DNA from: Streptomyces sp. WM4235
GTDB taxonomy: Bacteria > Actinomycetota > Actinomycetes > Streptomycetales > Streptomycetaceae
Direction of reading: 5' to 3'
NCBI RefSeq assembly: GCF_001279725.1
Contig: NZ_LGDE01000001.1
Span: 1-64,000 of the forward strand
Length of the DNA stretch: 64,000 nucleotides
The notes beneath the pieces are model-generated. The model did not search any database and was not told where the DNA came from. It saw only the letters and a list, made by a program, of their open reading frames with translations. Numbering within the stretch: position 1 is the first letter of the stretch; each line of letters opens with the position of its first letter. Below are positions 9,699 through 18,075 of the stretch, one piece after another. A program made the position numbers and the translations under genes.

Positions 9699-11570
9699 CT
9701 AGCCCTCGGCCCCGGGGCGCGAGCCGATCATCTCGGCGATCCGTTCCGGGGCCACGGCCCGCGAGTACAGCCAGCCCTGGCCCGTGTCGCAGCCCACGCG
9801 GCGCAGGCGCGCCGCCTGGCCCGCGGTCTCCACGCACTCGGCGGTGACCGTCAGGCCCAGCCGGTGGGCGAGTTGGACGAGCGCCTCGACGATGGTCTCG
9901 TCGGCCGGATTCGGGTGCGAGCCCTCCTCGTAGCGGAACCCGCGGACGAAGGAGCCGTCCAGCTTCAGCACCGACACCGGCAACCGGCTCAGGTAGGCCA
10001 GGTTCGAGTACCCGGTGCCGAAGTCGTCGATGGCGATCCGCACGCCCATGTCGCTCAGCGCCTGGAGTGCCTGCAACGGCCGGCCCGCCGAGCCCATCAC
10101 CGCCGACTCCGTCAGCTCCAACTGGAGCAGTTGCGGGGCCAGTCCGGTCTCGGCGAGGATCTCCGCGACATCGCCGACCAGGTCCGAGTCCCACACCTGG
10201 CGCACCGCGACGTTGACGGAGACGAACACCGGCGCGTCACTGGGCTGTTCGATCTGCCAGCGGCGCGCCTGCCGGCAGGCGGTCCGCAGCACCCACTGTC
10301 CCAACGGGACGATGGAGCCGTCCTCTTCGGCGATCCCGATGAACCGATTCGGCGTCAACATGCCGAACTGCGGGTGGTTCCAGCGCACCAGGGCCTCCAC
10401 CCCGCGCACCGTCCCGCTCTCCAGGTCCACCAGCGGCTGGTACTCCAGTCGGAACTCGTCCCGCTCCACGGCCGGTCGCAGCGTCGAGGACAGGGCCTGC
10501 CGGGTCATGCGGTGCGCGTTGCGCTCCGGGTCGAAGAGGGTCCAGCGGGCCTTGCCGTCCGCCTTCGCCCAGTACAGGGTCGTGTCGGCGGCCTGCATCA
10601 GCCCCGTCGCGGAGGTCCCGGCCGCCGCCCGCTCCACCACGCCGATCGACGCGGATACCGACAGTCGCTGACCGGCCAGGTCGAACGGCTCCTGTACGGC
10701 GTTCAACACGCTCCGCGCCAGGTCCGCGAGTTGCTCGGTACCGGTGGAGTCCTCCACCAGCAGGGCGAACTCGTCGCCGCCGAGCCGGGCCACCAGGTGC
10801 CCGCTCGTGCGCCCGTACCCGGACTGGTCGGCGCACTGCGTCAGCCGGGCCGCGACGGCCGCCAGCAGCCGGTCCCCGACCCGGTGGCCCAGGGTGTCGT
10901 TGACGGCCTTGAACCCGTCGAGGTCCAGGTAGCACAGCCCGATCCGCCCCGTGCCGCCGTGCTCGTACGAGGAGTGCTCCAGAGCGGCGGAGAGCCGCTC
11001 GAAGAACAGTGTCCGGTTGGGGAGTCGGGTCACCGGGTCGTGCATCTGGAGGTGGCGCAGCCGGGCCTGGAGGTCGCGCCGGTCGCTGATGTCGGCGACC
11101 GACAGCAGGACGTCCCCGCTTCCGGGGACCGGCCCGAGGGTGACCTCGGTCCACAGCGAGTGTCCGTCGGGGTGTTTGAGGCGGCGGGTGCAGCGCAGTC
11201 GGGCCTGCCGGCCGCGGAGCACCTCCTGGTAGGCCTGCCAGGTGCGGGCCTCCGCGGCGAGGTCCACCAGGTCGGCGGCGGACCGTTCGACGAGCGCGAG
11301 CGGTTCGGCGCCCAGCAGCGCGGCGAGTGCCTCGTTGGCGGCGACGACGTGCCCGCTGCGGTCGACGACGGCCATCGCGAGATGGGCCGCGTTGAAGGCG
11401 GCCTGGTAGTCGCGTGCCCCGGACGTGCGCGGGGACCGCGGGGCCGACGCGGTGGCCGCCGCGGGTTCGCTCGACATGCCGGGCACTGCCGGCACTGCCG
11501 GGTGACGCTCCGTAGTGGCCGATCGGATGCGGTCGGCCGCCGAACCGGTTCCCTCTGAGGTTCCGCTCAC
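9699..11570 (-). CDS. Cytoplasmic PAS-GGDEF-EAL cyclic-di-GMP enzyme
   Basis: A 623-residue protein that could both make and degrade cyclic di-GMP, the ligand of the developmental regulator BldD. Order: disordered N terminus (1-50), PAS sensor (about 52-165), GGDEF domain with an intact GGDEF at 264-268, and EAL domain with VEALVRW (EAL at 392-394), ELTES, DDFGTGYS and KLDGSFV motifs. Both catalytic signatures are intact. The RxxD inhibitory site expected just before GGDEF is absent (RTSGHLVARL is found instead), so product inhibition may be weak. No membrane helix is seen. The GTG start has GGGAG 7 nt upstream. The architecture resembles Streptomyces CdgA/RmdA; which one is not decided here. 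Confidence 0.92.
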   Translation of the reverse strand: MSGTSEGTGSAADRIRSATTERHPAVPAVPGMSSEPAAATASAPRSPRTSGARDYQAAFNAAHLAMAVVDRSGHVVAANEALAALLGAEPLALVERSAADLVDLAAEARTWQAYQEVLRGRQARLRCTRRLKHPDGHSLWTEVTLGPVPGSGDVLLSVADISDRRDLQARLRHLQMHDPVTRLPNRTLFFERLSAALEHSSYEHGGTGRIGLCYLDLDGFKAVNDTLGHRVGDRLLAAVAARLTQCADQSGYGRTSGHLVARLGGDEFALLVEDSTGTEQLADLARSVLNAVQEPFDLAGQRLSVSASIGVVERAAAGTSATGLMQAADTTLYWAKADGKARWTLFDPERNAHRMTRQALSSTLRPAVERDEFRLEYQPLVDLESGTVRGVEALVRWNHPQFGMLTPNRFIGIAEEDGSIVPLGQWVLRTACRQARRWQIEQPSDAPVFVSVNVAVRQVWDSDLVGDVAEILAETGLAPQLLQLELTESAVMGSAGRPLQALQALSDMGVRIAIDDFGTGYSNLAYLSRLPVSVLKLDGSFVRGFRYEEGSHPNPADETIVEALVQLAHRLGLTVTAECVETAGQAARLRRVGCDTGQGWLYSRAVAPERIAEMIGSRPGAEG

Positions 11571-11916
11571 CGTTGGCTCCCGCAGTGCTCGTGAGTGTCC
11601 GTGCAGGAAAGTGTGCCGATCATAGAGGCTGCCGGACGGCCCTATCCAGCGGCGTCGCCGTACGGAGGGCGGTGGTTCGCGGTGATGACGGATCGCCGGC
11701 CGATCGACGCGTGATCGTTCCTGCGCGGCTGTGAACGCCCGGGGGTCGCAACTGATCTCCCGTGACCGGTCGTGACGTTCTGTAGGCGCGTCCGTGAAGT
11801 CCGGGGGTCACCGACTTGACGTATCGCTCACTCGTGTGGGGCAGCGGAACAGGGCATTGGTAAGACAATCACCTCAAGGTGGATGGAAGGGTACAAATCC
11901 ACCACCGGAGGTCGAT
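11571..11916. other. 346-nt divergent intergenic region between the GGDEF-EAL gene and the protease
   Basis: It must hold promoters for both genes. The only clear structure is a 7-bp hairpin, GGTGGAT (11878-11884) with ATCCACC (11897-11903), which ends 3 nt before the GGAGG ribosome site of the protease. This could affect its translation. No convincing riboswitch or BldD box was recognised. Confidence 0.4.
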
Positions 11917-13152
11917 GTGCCGCGACAGCAGACACCCGGGGGAGTGGACCGCTCCCGCATCCGAAGTACGGCGGCCGTCGTCACTTCCATGGCGGCGCTC
12001 GCCGCGATGTCGCTCGTCGCCACCCCCGCGGCGTCCGCCTCCGGCGCCGGTCCCTGCGCGCTGACCCGTACGGCGGCGCACCACTCCCTCGGGCTGGACA
12101 CCTGGAACGGCGCCTACCCCAGGCCCGAGCGCACCCTGAACGCGGTCATGGTCTTCCTCTCCTTCCCCGACCATCGCACCGCCGTCACCCCCGAGCAGCT
12201 GACCGGCGACTACTTCCCCGCCACCAGCGAGTTCTTCCAGCGGGCCTCGTACGGGCGCTTCCGGCTGGTCCCGCACCCGCGGGAGCAGTGGATCCGCATG
12301 CCCAAGCCGTCCACGGCGTACGGCATACAGCGCGACTGGGCCCCCGAGGACCGGGCGGCCTACCTGCGGGACGCCGTCGCCACCGCCGACCCCGAGGTGG
12401 ACTTCAGTCAGTACGACGTCGTGTACTTCGTCGCCGACCCGGACGCGCCCGGGGTGGACTCGGACGCCACGAAGGTCGTCAACTTCGACCGGCCCATCCG
12501 GGCCGACGGCACGGACCTGCGGCGGATCGTCACCGTCTTCGAGCAGCACCCGCCGGACCGCAACGTCCTCGCCCACGAGACCGGGCACGTCTTCGACCTG
12601 CCCGACCTCTACCACCGACCGTCCGACGGCAAGGGCGACTGGGACACGTACGTCGGCGACTGGGACGTCATGGGCAGCCAGTTCGGCATGGCCCCGGACC
12701 TGTTCGCCTGGCACAAGTGGAAGCTGGGCTGGCTGAGCCCCTCCCAGGTCGACTGCGTGCGCTCCGGCTCCTCGCTGCACACCCTGCAACCGCTCGCGGA
12801 GGGCGTGCCCAACGGAGGCACCGGCGGCACCCGGCTGGCCGTGGTCCGCACCGGCCCCGGCAGCGCCATCGCCATCGAGGCCCGGGGCTCCGCCGGCAAC
12901 GACGGGGACACCTGCACCGAAGGCGTCCTGATCTACCGGGTCCGCAACGAGCCGGCCTCGGGCGGCGGGCCGATCGAGGTACTGGACGGGCATCCGGGCA
13001 CCGAGGCCTGCTGGGACCGGTCCGTGTACCCGCCGCTGGCGGACGCCCCGCTGGAGGTCGGCGAGACGTTCACGGTGCCGGGGGAACGGATCCGCATCGA
13101 GGTGGCGGACCGGACCCAGTCCGGCGCGTACACCGTGAAGATCACCACGTAG
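11917..13152 (+). CDS. Secreted M6-family-like zinc metalloprotease
   Basis: A 411-residue extracellular protease. The GTG at 11917 was chosen because GGAGG lies 6 nt upstream; the frame is open further. It gives a normal signal peptide (about residues 1-43, SAALAAMSLVATPAASASG region). The zinc site is HETGH (residues 220-224) followed by FDLPDLY, and a DVMGS turn sits about 25 residues later, as in immune-inhibitor-A-like M6 peptidases. The C terminus (about 290-411) looks like a beta-rich accessory domain. A short hairpin overlaps the leader just before the ribosome site. A bidirectional terminator separates it from the convergent tRNA-Lys. The substrate is unknown. Confidence 0.87.
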   Translation: MPRQQTPGGVDRSRIRSTAAVVTSMAALAAMSLVATPAASASGAGPCALTRTAAHHSLGLDTWNGAYPRPERTLNAVMVFLSFPDHRTAVTPEQLTGDYFPATSEFFQRASYGRFRLVPHPREQWIRMPKPSTAYGIQRDWAPEDRAAYLRDAVATADPEVDFSQYDVVYFVADPDAPGVDSDATKVVNFDRPIRADGTDLRRIVTVFEQHPPDRNVLAHETGHVFDLPDLYHRPSDGKGDWDTYVGDWDVMGSQFGMAPDLFAWHKWKLGWLSPSQVDCVRSGSSLHTLQPLAEGVPNGGTGGTRLAVVRTGPGSAIAIEARGSAGNDGDTCTEGVLIYRVRNEPASGGGPIEVLDGHPGTEACWDRSVYPPLADAPLEVGETFTVPGERIRIEVADRTQSGAYTVKITT

Positions 13153-13191
13153 CCGCGCGGGCCCCGGTCCGAAGGGCATCGCGGGCACGAA

Positions 13192-13219
13192 AAAGGCCCC
13201 CACTCGCGTGGGGGCCTTT
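13192..13219. terminator. Bidirectional terminator between protease and tRNA-Lys
   Basis: A perfect 12-bp stem, AAAGGCCCCCAC-TCGC-GTGGGGGCCTTT, flanked by A and T runs on both sides. It serves the protease (plus) and the tRNA (minus). Confidence 0.93.
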
Positions 13220-13228
13220 CTCCGTCTG

Positions 13229-13302
13229 TGCGCCGCCAGGGACTCGAACCCCGGACCCGCTGATTAAGAGTCAGCTGCTCTAACCAACTGAGCTAGCGGC
13301 GC
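13229..13302 (-). tRNA. tRNA-Lys (CTT), second identical copy
   Basis: Read on the minus strand, this 74-nt gene is identical base for base to the tRNA at 4859-4932, including anticodon CTT and discriminator A. Flanking sequences differ. The two copies form an inverted repeat 8.3 kb apart. Confidence 0.97.
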
Positions 13303-13313
13303 TTGGTGACGAG

Positions 13314-13874
13314 CTAGACATTAGCATCAGGATCGGCCGAACCAAAAATCGATACCTGCAGGCGGGCGGCGTGCAGGAAGGCCCAGAGCAGCGAATCGGC
13401 GCCCGGCAGCCAGGGCCGCCGGGAGTCCGGGGCCACCAGCCAGCGGGACGGCCCCGGAGAGGGCGCCAGCGGGGGCACGGTGACCGCGTCGCCCCGGCCG
13501 TGACAGAGCGGGGCGGCCGTGGTCTCGCCCCATTCCTCCCAGGCGAGCAGCGCCGGCAGCCGCTGGGCGGTGCCCGGCGCGGCGAAGAGCAGCGTCCGGC
13601 CGCGGTGCACGGCGGCGGGCCCGGAACCGGGCCCCTCGGCCCACAGCAGGTCGAGCATGCGGCGCCCGAGCACGAGCGGGACGTTGACGACGTCGAAGGT
13701 GGTCCCGCAGGGCAGCGCGGCCGGAGCGGCGGGCCGCGCCCGCCACGCGGCGAGCGTGTCGTGGGGCAGGGCGCACGCGGAGGCGAGCCAGGCCGCGCCC
13801 TCGGAGGTGACGAGGGTCGCGGACGCGGGGGAGGTGCGGACTTCGAGGGCGGCGCAGCCTGTCAGAGTCGTCAT
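13314..13874 (-). CDS. Conserved hypothetical protein (primase-polymerase N-terminal-like)
   Basis: A 186-residue protein. It has no signal peptide or membrane helix. Segments such as GAAWLASACALPHDTLAAW, LPCGTTFDVVNVP and GRTLLFAAPGTAQRLP recall the N-terminal region of Streptomyces proteins annotated as bifunctional DNA primase/polymerase-like. The acidic catalytic triad of true Prim-Pol enzymes is not recognisable, so any enzymatic role is doubtful. It lies just upstream of tRNA-Lys on the same strand, and its stop codon is 12 nt before the tRNA. The start ATG (reverse CAT at 13872-13874) gives MTTLTGCAALEV. Function unknown. Confidence 0.75.
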   Translation of the reverse strand: MTTLTGCAALEVRTSPASATLVTSEGAAWLASACALPHDTLAAWRARPAAPAALPCGTTFDVVNVPLVLGRRMLDLLWAEGPGSGPAAVHRGRTLLFAAPGTAQRLPALLAWEEWGETTAAPLCHGRGDAVTVPPLAPSPGPSRWLVAPDSRRPWLPGADSLLWAFLHAARLQVSIFGSADPDANV

Positions 13875-14037
13875 GCCCCCAGGTCTACCGGGGGTAGCCC
13901 GACCAATCCGGGGAGTTACCGGAATCCGGGACAGGGGCGACCGGCCGGGGGTATGGTGCGCCCCGCATATGCCAGATGTGACGTGCGCCGCACCCGGATC
14001 CGGATGCGGCGCACGGCCGGCCTCGGTTCGCCAGGGC

Positions 14038-14385
14038 CTAGGGGCCGTCCGGGTGGCCGTCCCGCAGCAGGGTCTCGCCGAACTCGATCATCTTGACCGC
14101 GTAGTCCTCGGTCCACTCCGCCTGCTCCGCGATGGCCGCCGCGGGCAGCCGGTCGAACCGGCGCGGGTCGGCCAGCTGCGCCGCGGCGACGGCCTGGAAC
14201 TCCACCGCGCGCTCCTGGGCCGCCCGGAAGGCCAGCGTCAGCTCGGTCGCACGGGTCAGCAGCTCCCGCGGGTCGTCCATCGACTCCAGGTCGAAGAAGT
14301 GCTCCGGGTCCGTTGCCACCTCGGAAGGCTCGAAGAGCAGCGGCGCGGGCCGCAACCTCCGCTCGGTGCGCTCGGGCTCTGCCAT
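14038..14385 (-). CDS. Conserved hypothetical protein, 115 residues
   Basis: A small soluble, acidic, helix-rich protein (LTRATELTLAFRAAQERAVEFQAVAAAQL in the middle). The ATG at 14385 was chosen because GGAGG precedes it by 5 nt; upstream codons in frame are poor. The C-terminal half, WTEDYAVKMIEFGETLLRDG, looks like an amphipathic helix. No domain was recognised. It is probably transcribed separately from the FMN reductase upstream, 82 nt away. Confidence 0.7.
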   Translation of the reverse strand: MAEPERTERRLRPAPLLFEPSEVATDPEHFFDLESMDDPRELLTRATELTLAFRAAQERAVEFQAVAAAQLADPRRFDRLPAAAIAEQAEWTEDYAVKMIEFGETLLRDGHPDGP

Positions 14386-14467
14386 GCGTGTCCTCCTGCT
14401 GCGCGTACGTCGTCCCTTCAGGGCCACCCTCCATTGTCCAACGTCGCGCAAGAGTGCACCCGGGGTG

Positions 14468-15025
14468 TCAGACGCCCGCCGGCTCCTTCGCGAGCGCCGC
14501 GATGTCGTCGAACACGCCGGTGAGCCCCTCCGCGAGCCCCTCCGGAGCCTCGAATCCCTCGTCCGTGACCAGCGCGTTGATGCCGGGGACGGCCACCGAC
14601 CGCTCGGTGGGCAGCATGCCCAGACGGGTCAGGACCGGGCGCAGCATCTCGGCGGCGGGTGCTCCGCCGGTCGGGCCCGCGCTGTAGCTGACGATGCCGA
14701 CCGGCTTGCCCCGCCACTCGCGGTAGAGGAAGTCGATGGCGTTCTTGAAGGGGGCGGTGTAGCCGCCGTTGTACATCGGCAGGACGAACAGCACGGCGTC
14801 GGACGCGTCGATCAGCGCGCTCCACGCCAGCGTGTGCGGATGGGTGTAGATGCCGCTGGAGGCGTACTCCGGCTCGTCCAGGAAGGGCAGCGCGATCTCG
14901 GCGAGATCGATCGGGGTGACCTCGAACGCGCCGTGCTCGCGGGCCCTGCCGACGACCCACTCGGCGAGCGGGCGCCCGGAGGAGGTGGGGCGGGTCGCGG
15001 CGTAAATGACGTGCAGACGGGTCAT
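14468..15025 (-). CDS. NADPH-dependent FMN reductase family protein
   Basis: A 185-residue flavodoxin-like reductase. The N terminus VIYAATRPTSSGRPLAEWV binds the FMN phosphate in this family. The LPMYNGGYTAPFKNAIDFLYREW segment (about 86-108) is the conserved flavin-contact and dimer motif, and KPVGIVSYSAGPTGG follows (about 110-124). The ATG at 15025 fits the normal start of the fold; the frame extends upstream without support. The likely role is quinone or flavin reduction. The physiological partner is unknown; the next upstream operon is unrelated and 147 nt away. Confidence 0.88.
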   Translation of the reverse strand: MTRLHVIYAATRPTSSGRPLAEWVVGRAREHGAFEVTPIDLAEIALPFLDEPEYASSGIYTHPHTLAWSALIDASDAVLFVLPMYNGGYTAPFKNAIDFLYREWRGKPVGIVSYSAGPTGGAPAAEMLRPVLTRLGMLPTERSVAVPGINALVTDEGFEAPEGLAEGLTGVFDDIAALAKEPAGV

Positions 15026-15172
15026 GGGGCGTTCGTTCCTTCGGCTGTCGGTGCGGTGTGTCGGGGGCAGTCTGGTGGGTGACGTGGCCCCCCGGCAAAG
15101 CCGCGGACGGGTGAGGCGCCACAACCGGGCGGGCGCGGCCCCACCGAGGACGTCGGCGCCCGAACTCCCGCC

Positions 15173-16501
15173 TCAGGGCCGCCAGGCCACCCGATGCTCC
15201 GCCAGGTGCGCCAGCACCGAGTGGTTGGCCTCCCAGCCGTCCGGGAACTTCACCGTCACCCCCAGCTGTACCGGCTCCGAGGACGGATGGTCGTCCAGGA
15301 GTTCCGCTATGCCCGCCCGGGCCACCACCACACAGGCGTGCCGGTGTCGGGACGCCAGCACGCACAACCGCCCCGTCTCCAGGTGGAACGCGGTCGCGTC
15401 CGGCCGCCCCGACAGCGGGTGCAGCACCACCGTCAGGTCGAACTCCCGTCCCTGGAGCCGGTTCGCGGTGTCCACCGTCACCCCCGGGACGCCCAGCGCC
15501 GTCAGCGCCGCCCGCACGGCGGCGGCCTGGTCCCGGTGGGCGGTGCCCACCGCGATCCGGTCGGCGGTCAACGGCGCGGGGCCCGCCGACTGTTCGTCCT
15601 CCGTCACCGCACCCCGGTCCAGCGCCCGGCGCACCACCAGGGCCACCGCCCGCACCGCCTCCGGGTCGGTCCGCGGCGTGTGTCGCGCGGGCAGCTCCAG
15701 CAGGCCCCAGCCCGACTCCGCGGCCTCGTCCAACACCCGGTCCGGCCCCGAACCGTCCGAGGCGACCCCGTACGACAGCTTCCGCTCACCGGGGCCGGTG
15801 CCGCTGCGGAACCGGCTGTACGGGTAGAACGCCCGCGACACCAGCGGCGCGGCCGACGCGGGCAGCCGCCAGGACACCGGCAGCCGGTGCTGCGGCAGGT
15901 GCGGGTTGTGCGCCAGCAGGGTGGACACCGCCGAGGCGGAGGGGTCGTAGGACAGCCCGGCCCACTGCTCCGCGCCGACCACGCTGAACGGGTCGAGCTG
16001 CCCGGGGTCGCCCACGAACAGCGCCCGCTCGAACAGCCCGGCCACGGCCAACAGCGCGTCGGAACGCATCTGGTAGGCCTCGTCCACGATGGCGTGCTCC
16101 CACGGATCCGTGTCCTTCACGTACGCCCACTTCGCCGCCGTCGAGATGGTGATCGGCAGCTCGGCGAGGTCGGCCGGCTTCGCCGACAGGGTCACCGAGG
16201 GCAGCTCGCGCAGCGCCGGGTCGTAGGCGTCGCCGTCGCTGCTGTGCAGCCGGCCGACCTTCAGCCCCGGATCCTTGCCGTGCAACCGCAACACCAGGTC
16301 GTCGACCTGCGCGTTCGTCTGCGCGACCACCATCAGCCGGCGCCCGGCGGCGGCCAGCTCCCGGGCGGCCCGGACCACGAGCGTGGACTTGCCGGCGCCC
16401 GGCGGGGAGTCGACGACCACGCCCCGATCCGCGCCGTGCAGGGTGTCGTGCAGGATGGCGGCGGTCGCCCGGTCTGCGGCCGCTCCCGGATCGAAACTCA
16501 C
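15173..16501 (-). CDS. Superfamily 1 DNA/RNA helicase-like ATPase
   Basis: A 442-residue helicase core without extra nuclease domains. Motif I is DSPPGAGKST (31-40), motif II is VDEAY (139-143), motif III is GDPGQLDP (164-171), motif IV is SWRLP (210-214), motif V is VDTANRLQGREFD (343-355) and motif VI is ASRHRHACVVV (383-393). The pattern is closest to Upf1/Dna2-like SF1B enzymes. The GTG start at 16501 overlaps the stop of the upstream gene (GTGA), so translation is coupled. It is the last gene of a three-gene operon with a protein of unknown function and a Cas4/RecB-like nuclease. A joint role in DNA end processing or defence is inference. Confidence 0.87.
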   Translation of the reverse strand: MSFDPGAAADRATAAILHDTLHGADRGVVVDSPPGAGKSTLVVRAARELAAAGRRLMVVAQTNAQVDDLVLRLHGKDPGLKVGRLHSSDGDAYDPALRELPSVTLSAKPADLAELPITISTAAKWAYVKDTDPWEHAIVDEAYQMRSDALLAVAGLFERALFVGDPGQLDPFSVVGAEQWAGLSYDPSASAVSTLLAHNPHLPQHRLPVSWRLPASAAPLVSRAFYPYSRFRSGTGPGERKLSYGVASDGSGPDRVLDEAAESGWGLLELPARHTPRTDPEAVRAVALVVRRALDRGAVTEDEQSAGPAPLTADRIAVGTAHRDQAAAVRAALTALGVPGVTVDTANRLQGREFDLTVVLHPLSGRPDATAFHLETGRLCVLASRHRHACVVVARAGIAELLDDHPSSEPVQLGVTVKFPDGWEANHSVLAHLAEHRVAWRP

Positions 16502-18075
16502 AACAGGTCCTCGGCGGTCACGGGATCGGGCGCGGGCAGGTGCGGTCGGTCGGCGCTCAGGTGCGCCGGCGGCCCGCCGTGCGTCCACGGGGTCTTCTCC
16601 GGCTCGGGCAGCCTGGGGCCGCCGCGCGCGTCGTGCTCGAACAGCGTCCAGCAGAGCCGGTCGCCCTTCTCCGGCACCGAGCCGGGAGTGGGCTCCTTGC
16701 CGCCGCCCATCTTGTCGAGCAGCCGCAGCACGATCCGCCCCGCCTCCTCGAACCGCACGAACTCGGCCGCCTGCGGGCGTCCGTCGAGCGAACGGAACAC
16801 CTTCCCGCCCCCGCCGTCCGCCAGCTGCGGCCGGTCCTCGGTGTCCACCGTCACCAGCGGGCGCGGCCGCGGCCGTTTGGCCTGCGTCCACTCCATGACC
16901 ACCTCGGTGACCTCGCCGGCGAAGGCCTCCCCGGACAGCCGCCGACCCGCCATCACCAGGGGGTCGTCCAGCGCCTCCTGGGCGTCGAGACGGACCTGTT
17001 CGGTCTCGCGCGTGGCCAGCTTCTGGGCGGCCGTCACCGCGTCGTCGCGGCGCGGCTGCGGGGGCTCGCCGGCCCGCACCCGGTCGCGGTGCCCGGTGTA
17101 CGACCAGCGGTCGCGGGTCCAGCGCTCCTCGGTCCGTTCCCCGGCGGGCAGCGCGCGCACCAGCTCCAGCGCCCGCCACACCGCCTCCCACGTCGGGCGC
17201 ATCTGGTCCGCGACGAGTTCCCGGACGTCCCGCTCGGCCCGCTCGACGGCGGCCGGATCGCCCGAGGCGCGCGCCGCGTCGTAGCGGGCCATCGCCGGGG
17301 CCAGCAGCCGGTTGTCGAAGGCGGGGTCGGTGGCCGGTCCGGCGGGCGGGACCAGCAGCCCGCCCCGCGGGTCCCGGGCCACCTCGGCGCGCAGGGCCGC
17401 CTCCGCGCCGGATTCCCCCTCCGGAGGGGCGATCCAGGCGAGCAGGGCGCCCAGGTGCTGGTCCTCCAGGTTGCTCTGGCCCGTCGCCCAGTGCCGACCG
17501 AGCAGGTCCGTCGCCGACAGCAGCATCGAGGAACCGGGCACCCGCGCCCGCTCCCCGAGGTGCGTGAACCAGCGCCCCAGCAGCGGCACCCGGGCCGGCG
17601 CCGGATACGGGTTCTCCGGGTCCTCCTCGGCCGTCCGCCGGAACCGCATCGACCGGCCGAGGAGCCGTACGTACTCCACGCCCGCCCGGCTGGGCACGAT
17701 CAGTTGGGGGGCGTCCAGGCACAGCTCGGCGGCGACCTTGCTCTTGGCGCCCGTCTCGGGATCGGTCTCGTTGCGCTCGACGAGCTCGACGTCGTCCGCG
17801 TACCCGTCCACGTACGGCAGGACCAGGTCGGCCAGCTCCGCGAGGAACGTCCAGCGCAGGTCGCGGTCGCGCGGCTGCGGGACCACGAGCAGCGTCGGCT
17901 CCGCCGGATCGGTGCCGACCAGGGCGCCCAGCGGCGCCCCGGCCTCGCCGGCGGTGGTCAGCGGCACGACGACCAGCGGGCGCTCGCTCAGATGCCGGTG
18001 CCGCACGGTCGCCAGTGCCTGGGCGCGGCCCGCCCGGACCGCCTCCAGGCGCGCGAGGGTGTTCAGCAGGGGCAT
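16498..18075 (-). CDS. Protein of unknown function in nuclease-helicase operon
   Basis: A 525-residue soluble protein with no recognised domain. Visible features: an N-terminal alpha/beta part with repeated beta strands (RPLVVVPLTTAG, PTLLVVPQPRD) and the acidic segment LPYVDGYADDVELVERNETDPETG (about 85-108). A central helical part with many Arg and Glu follows, and a C-terminal strand-rich part (RPRPLVTVDTEDRP, GRIVLRLLDK). It overlaps both neighbours: 13 nt with the nuclease upstream and 4 nt with the helicase downstream. That strongly suggests a functional unit, perhaps a substrate-recognition or bridging subunit. The start ATG (18075) lies inside the nuclease gene's end. This is inference from context only. 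Confidence 0.8.
   Translation of the reverse strand: MPLLNTLARLEAVRAGRAQALATVRHRHLSERPLVVVPLTTAGEAGAPLGALVGTDPAEPTLLVVPQPRDRDLRWTFLAELADLVLPYVDGYADDVELVERNETDPETGAKSKVAAELCLDAPQLIVPSRAGVEYVRLLGRSMRFRRTAEEDPENPYPAPARVPLLGRWFTHLGERARVPGSSMLLSATDLLGRHWATGQSNLEDQHLGALLAWIAPPEGESGAEAALRAEVARDPRGGLLVPPAGPATDPAFDNRLLAPAMARYDAARASGDPAAVERAERDVRELVADQMRPTWEAVWRALELVRALPAGERTEERWTRDRWSYTGHRDRVRAGEPPQPRRDDAVTAAQKLATRETEQVRLDAQEALDDPLVMAGRRLSGEAFAGEVTEVVMEWTQAKRPRPRPLVTVDTEDRPQLADGGGGKVFRSLDGRPQAAEFVRFEEAGRIVLRLLDKMGGGKEPTPGSVPEKGDRLCWTLFEHDARGGPRLPEPEKTPWTHGGPPAHLSADRPHLPAPDPVTAEDLL

Noticed and set aside
11571..11916. Riboswitch upstream of the M6-like protease
   Set aside because: Only a simple 7-bp hairpin is visible; no conserved core of the ydaO or other known classes was recognised.
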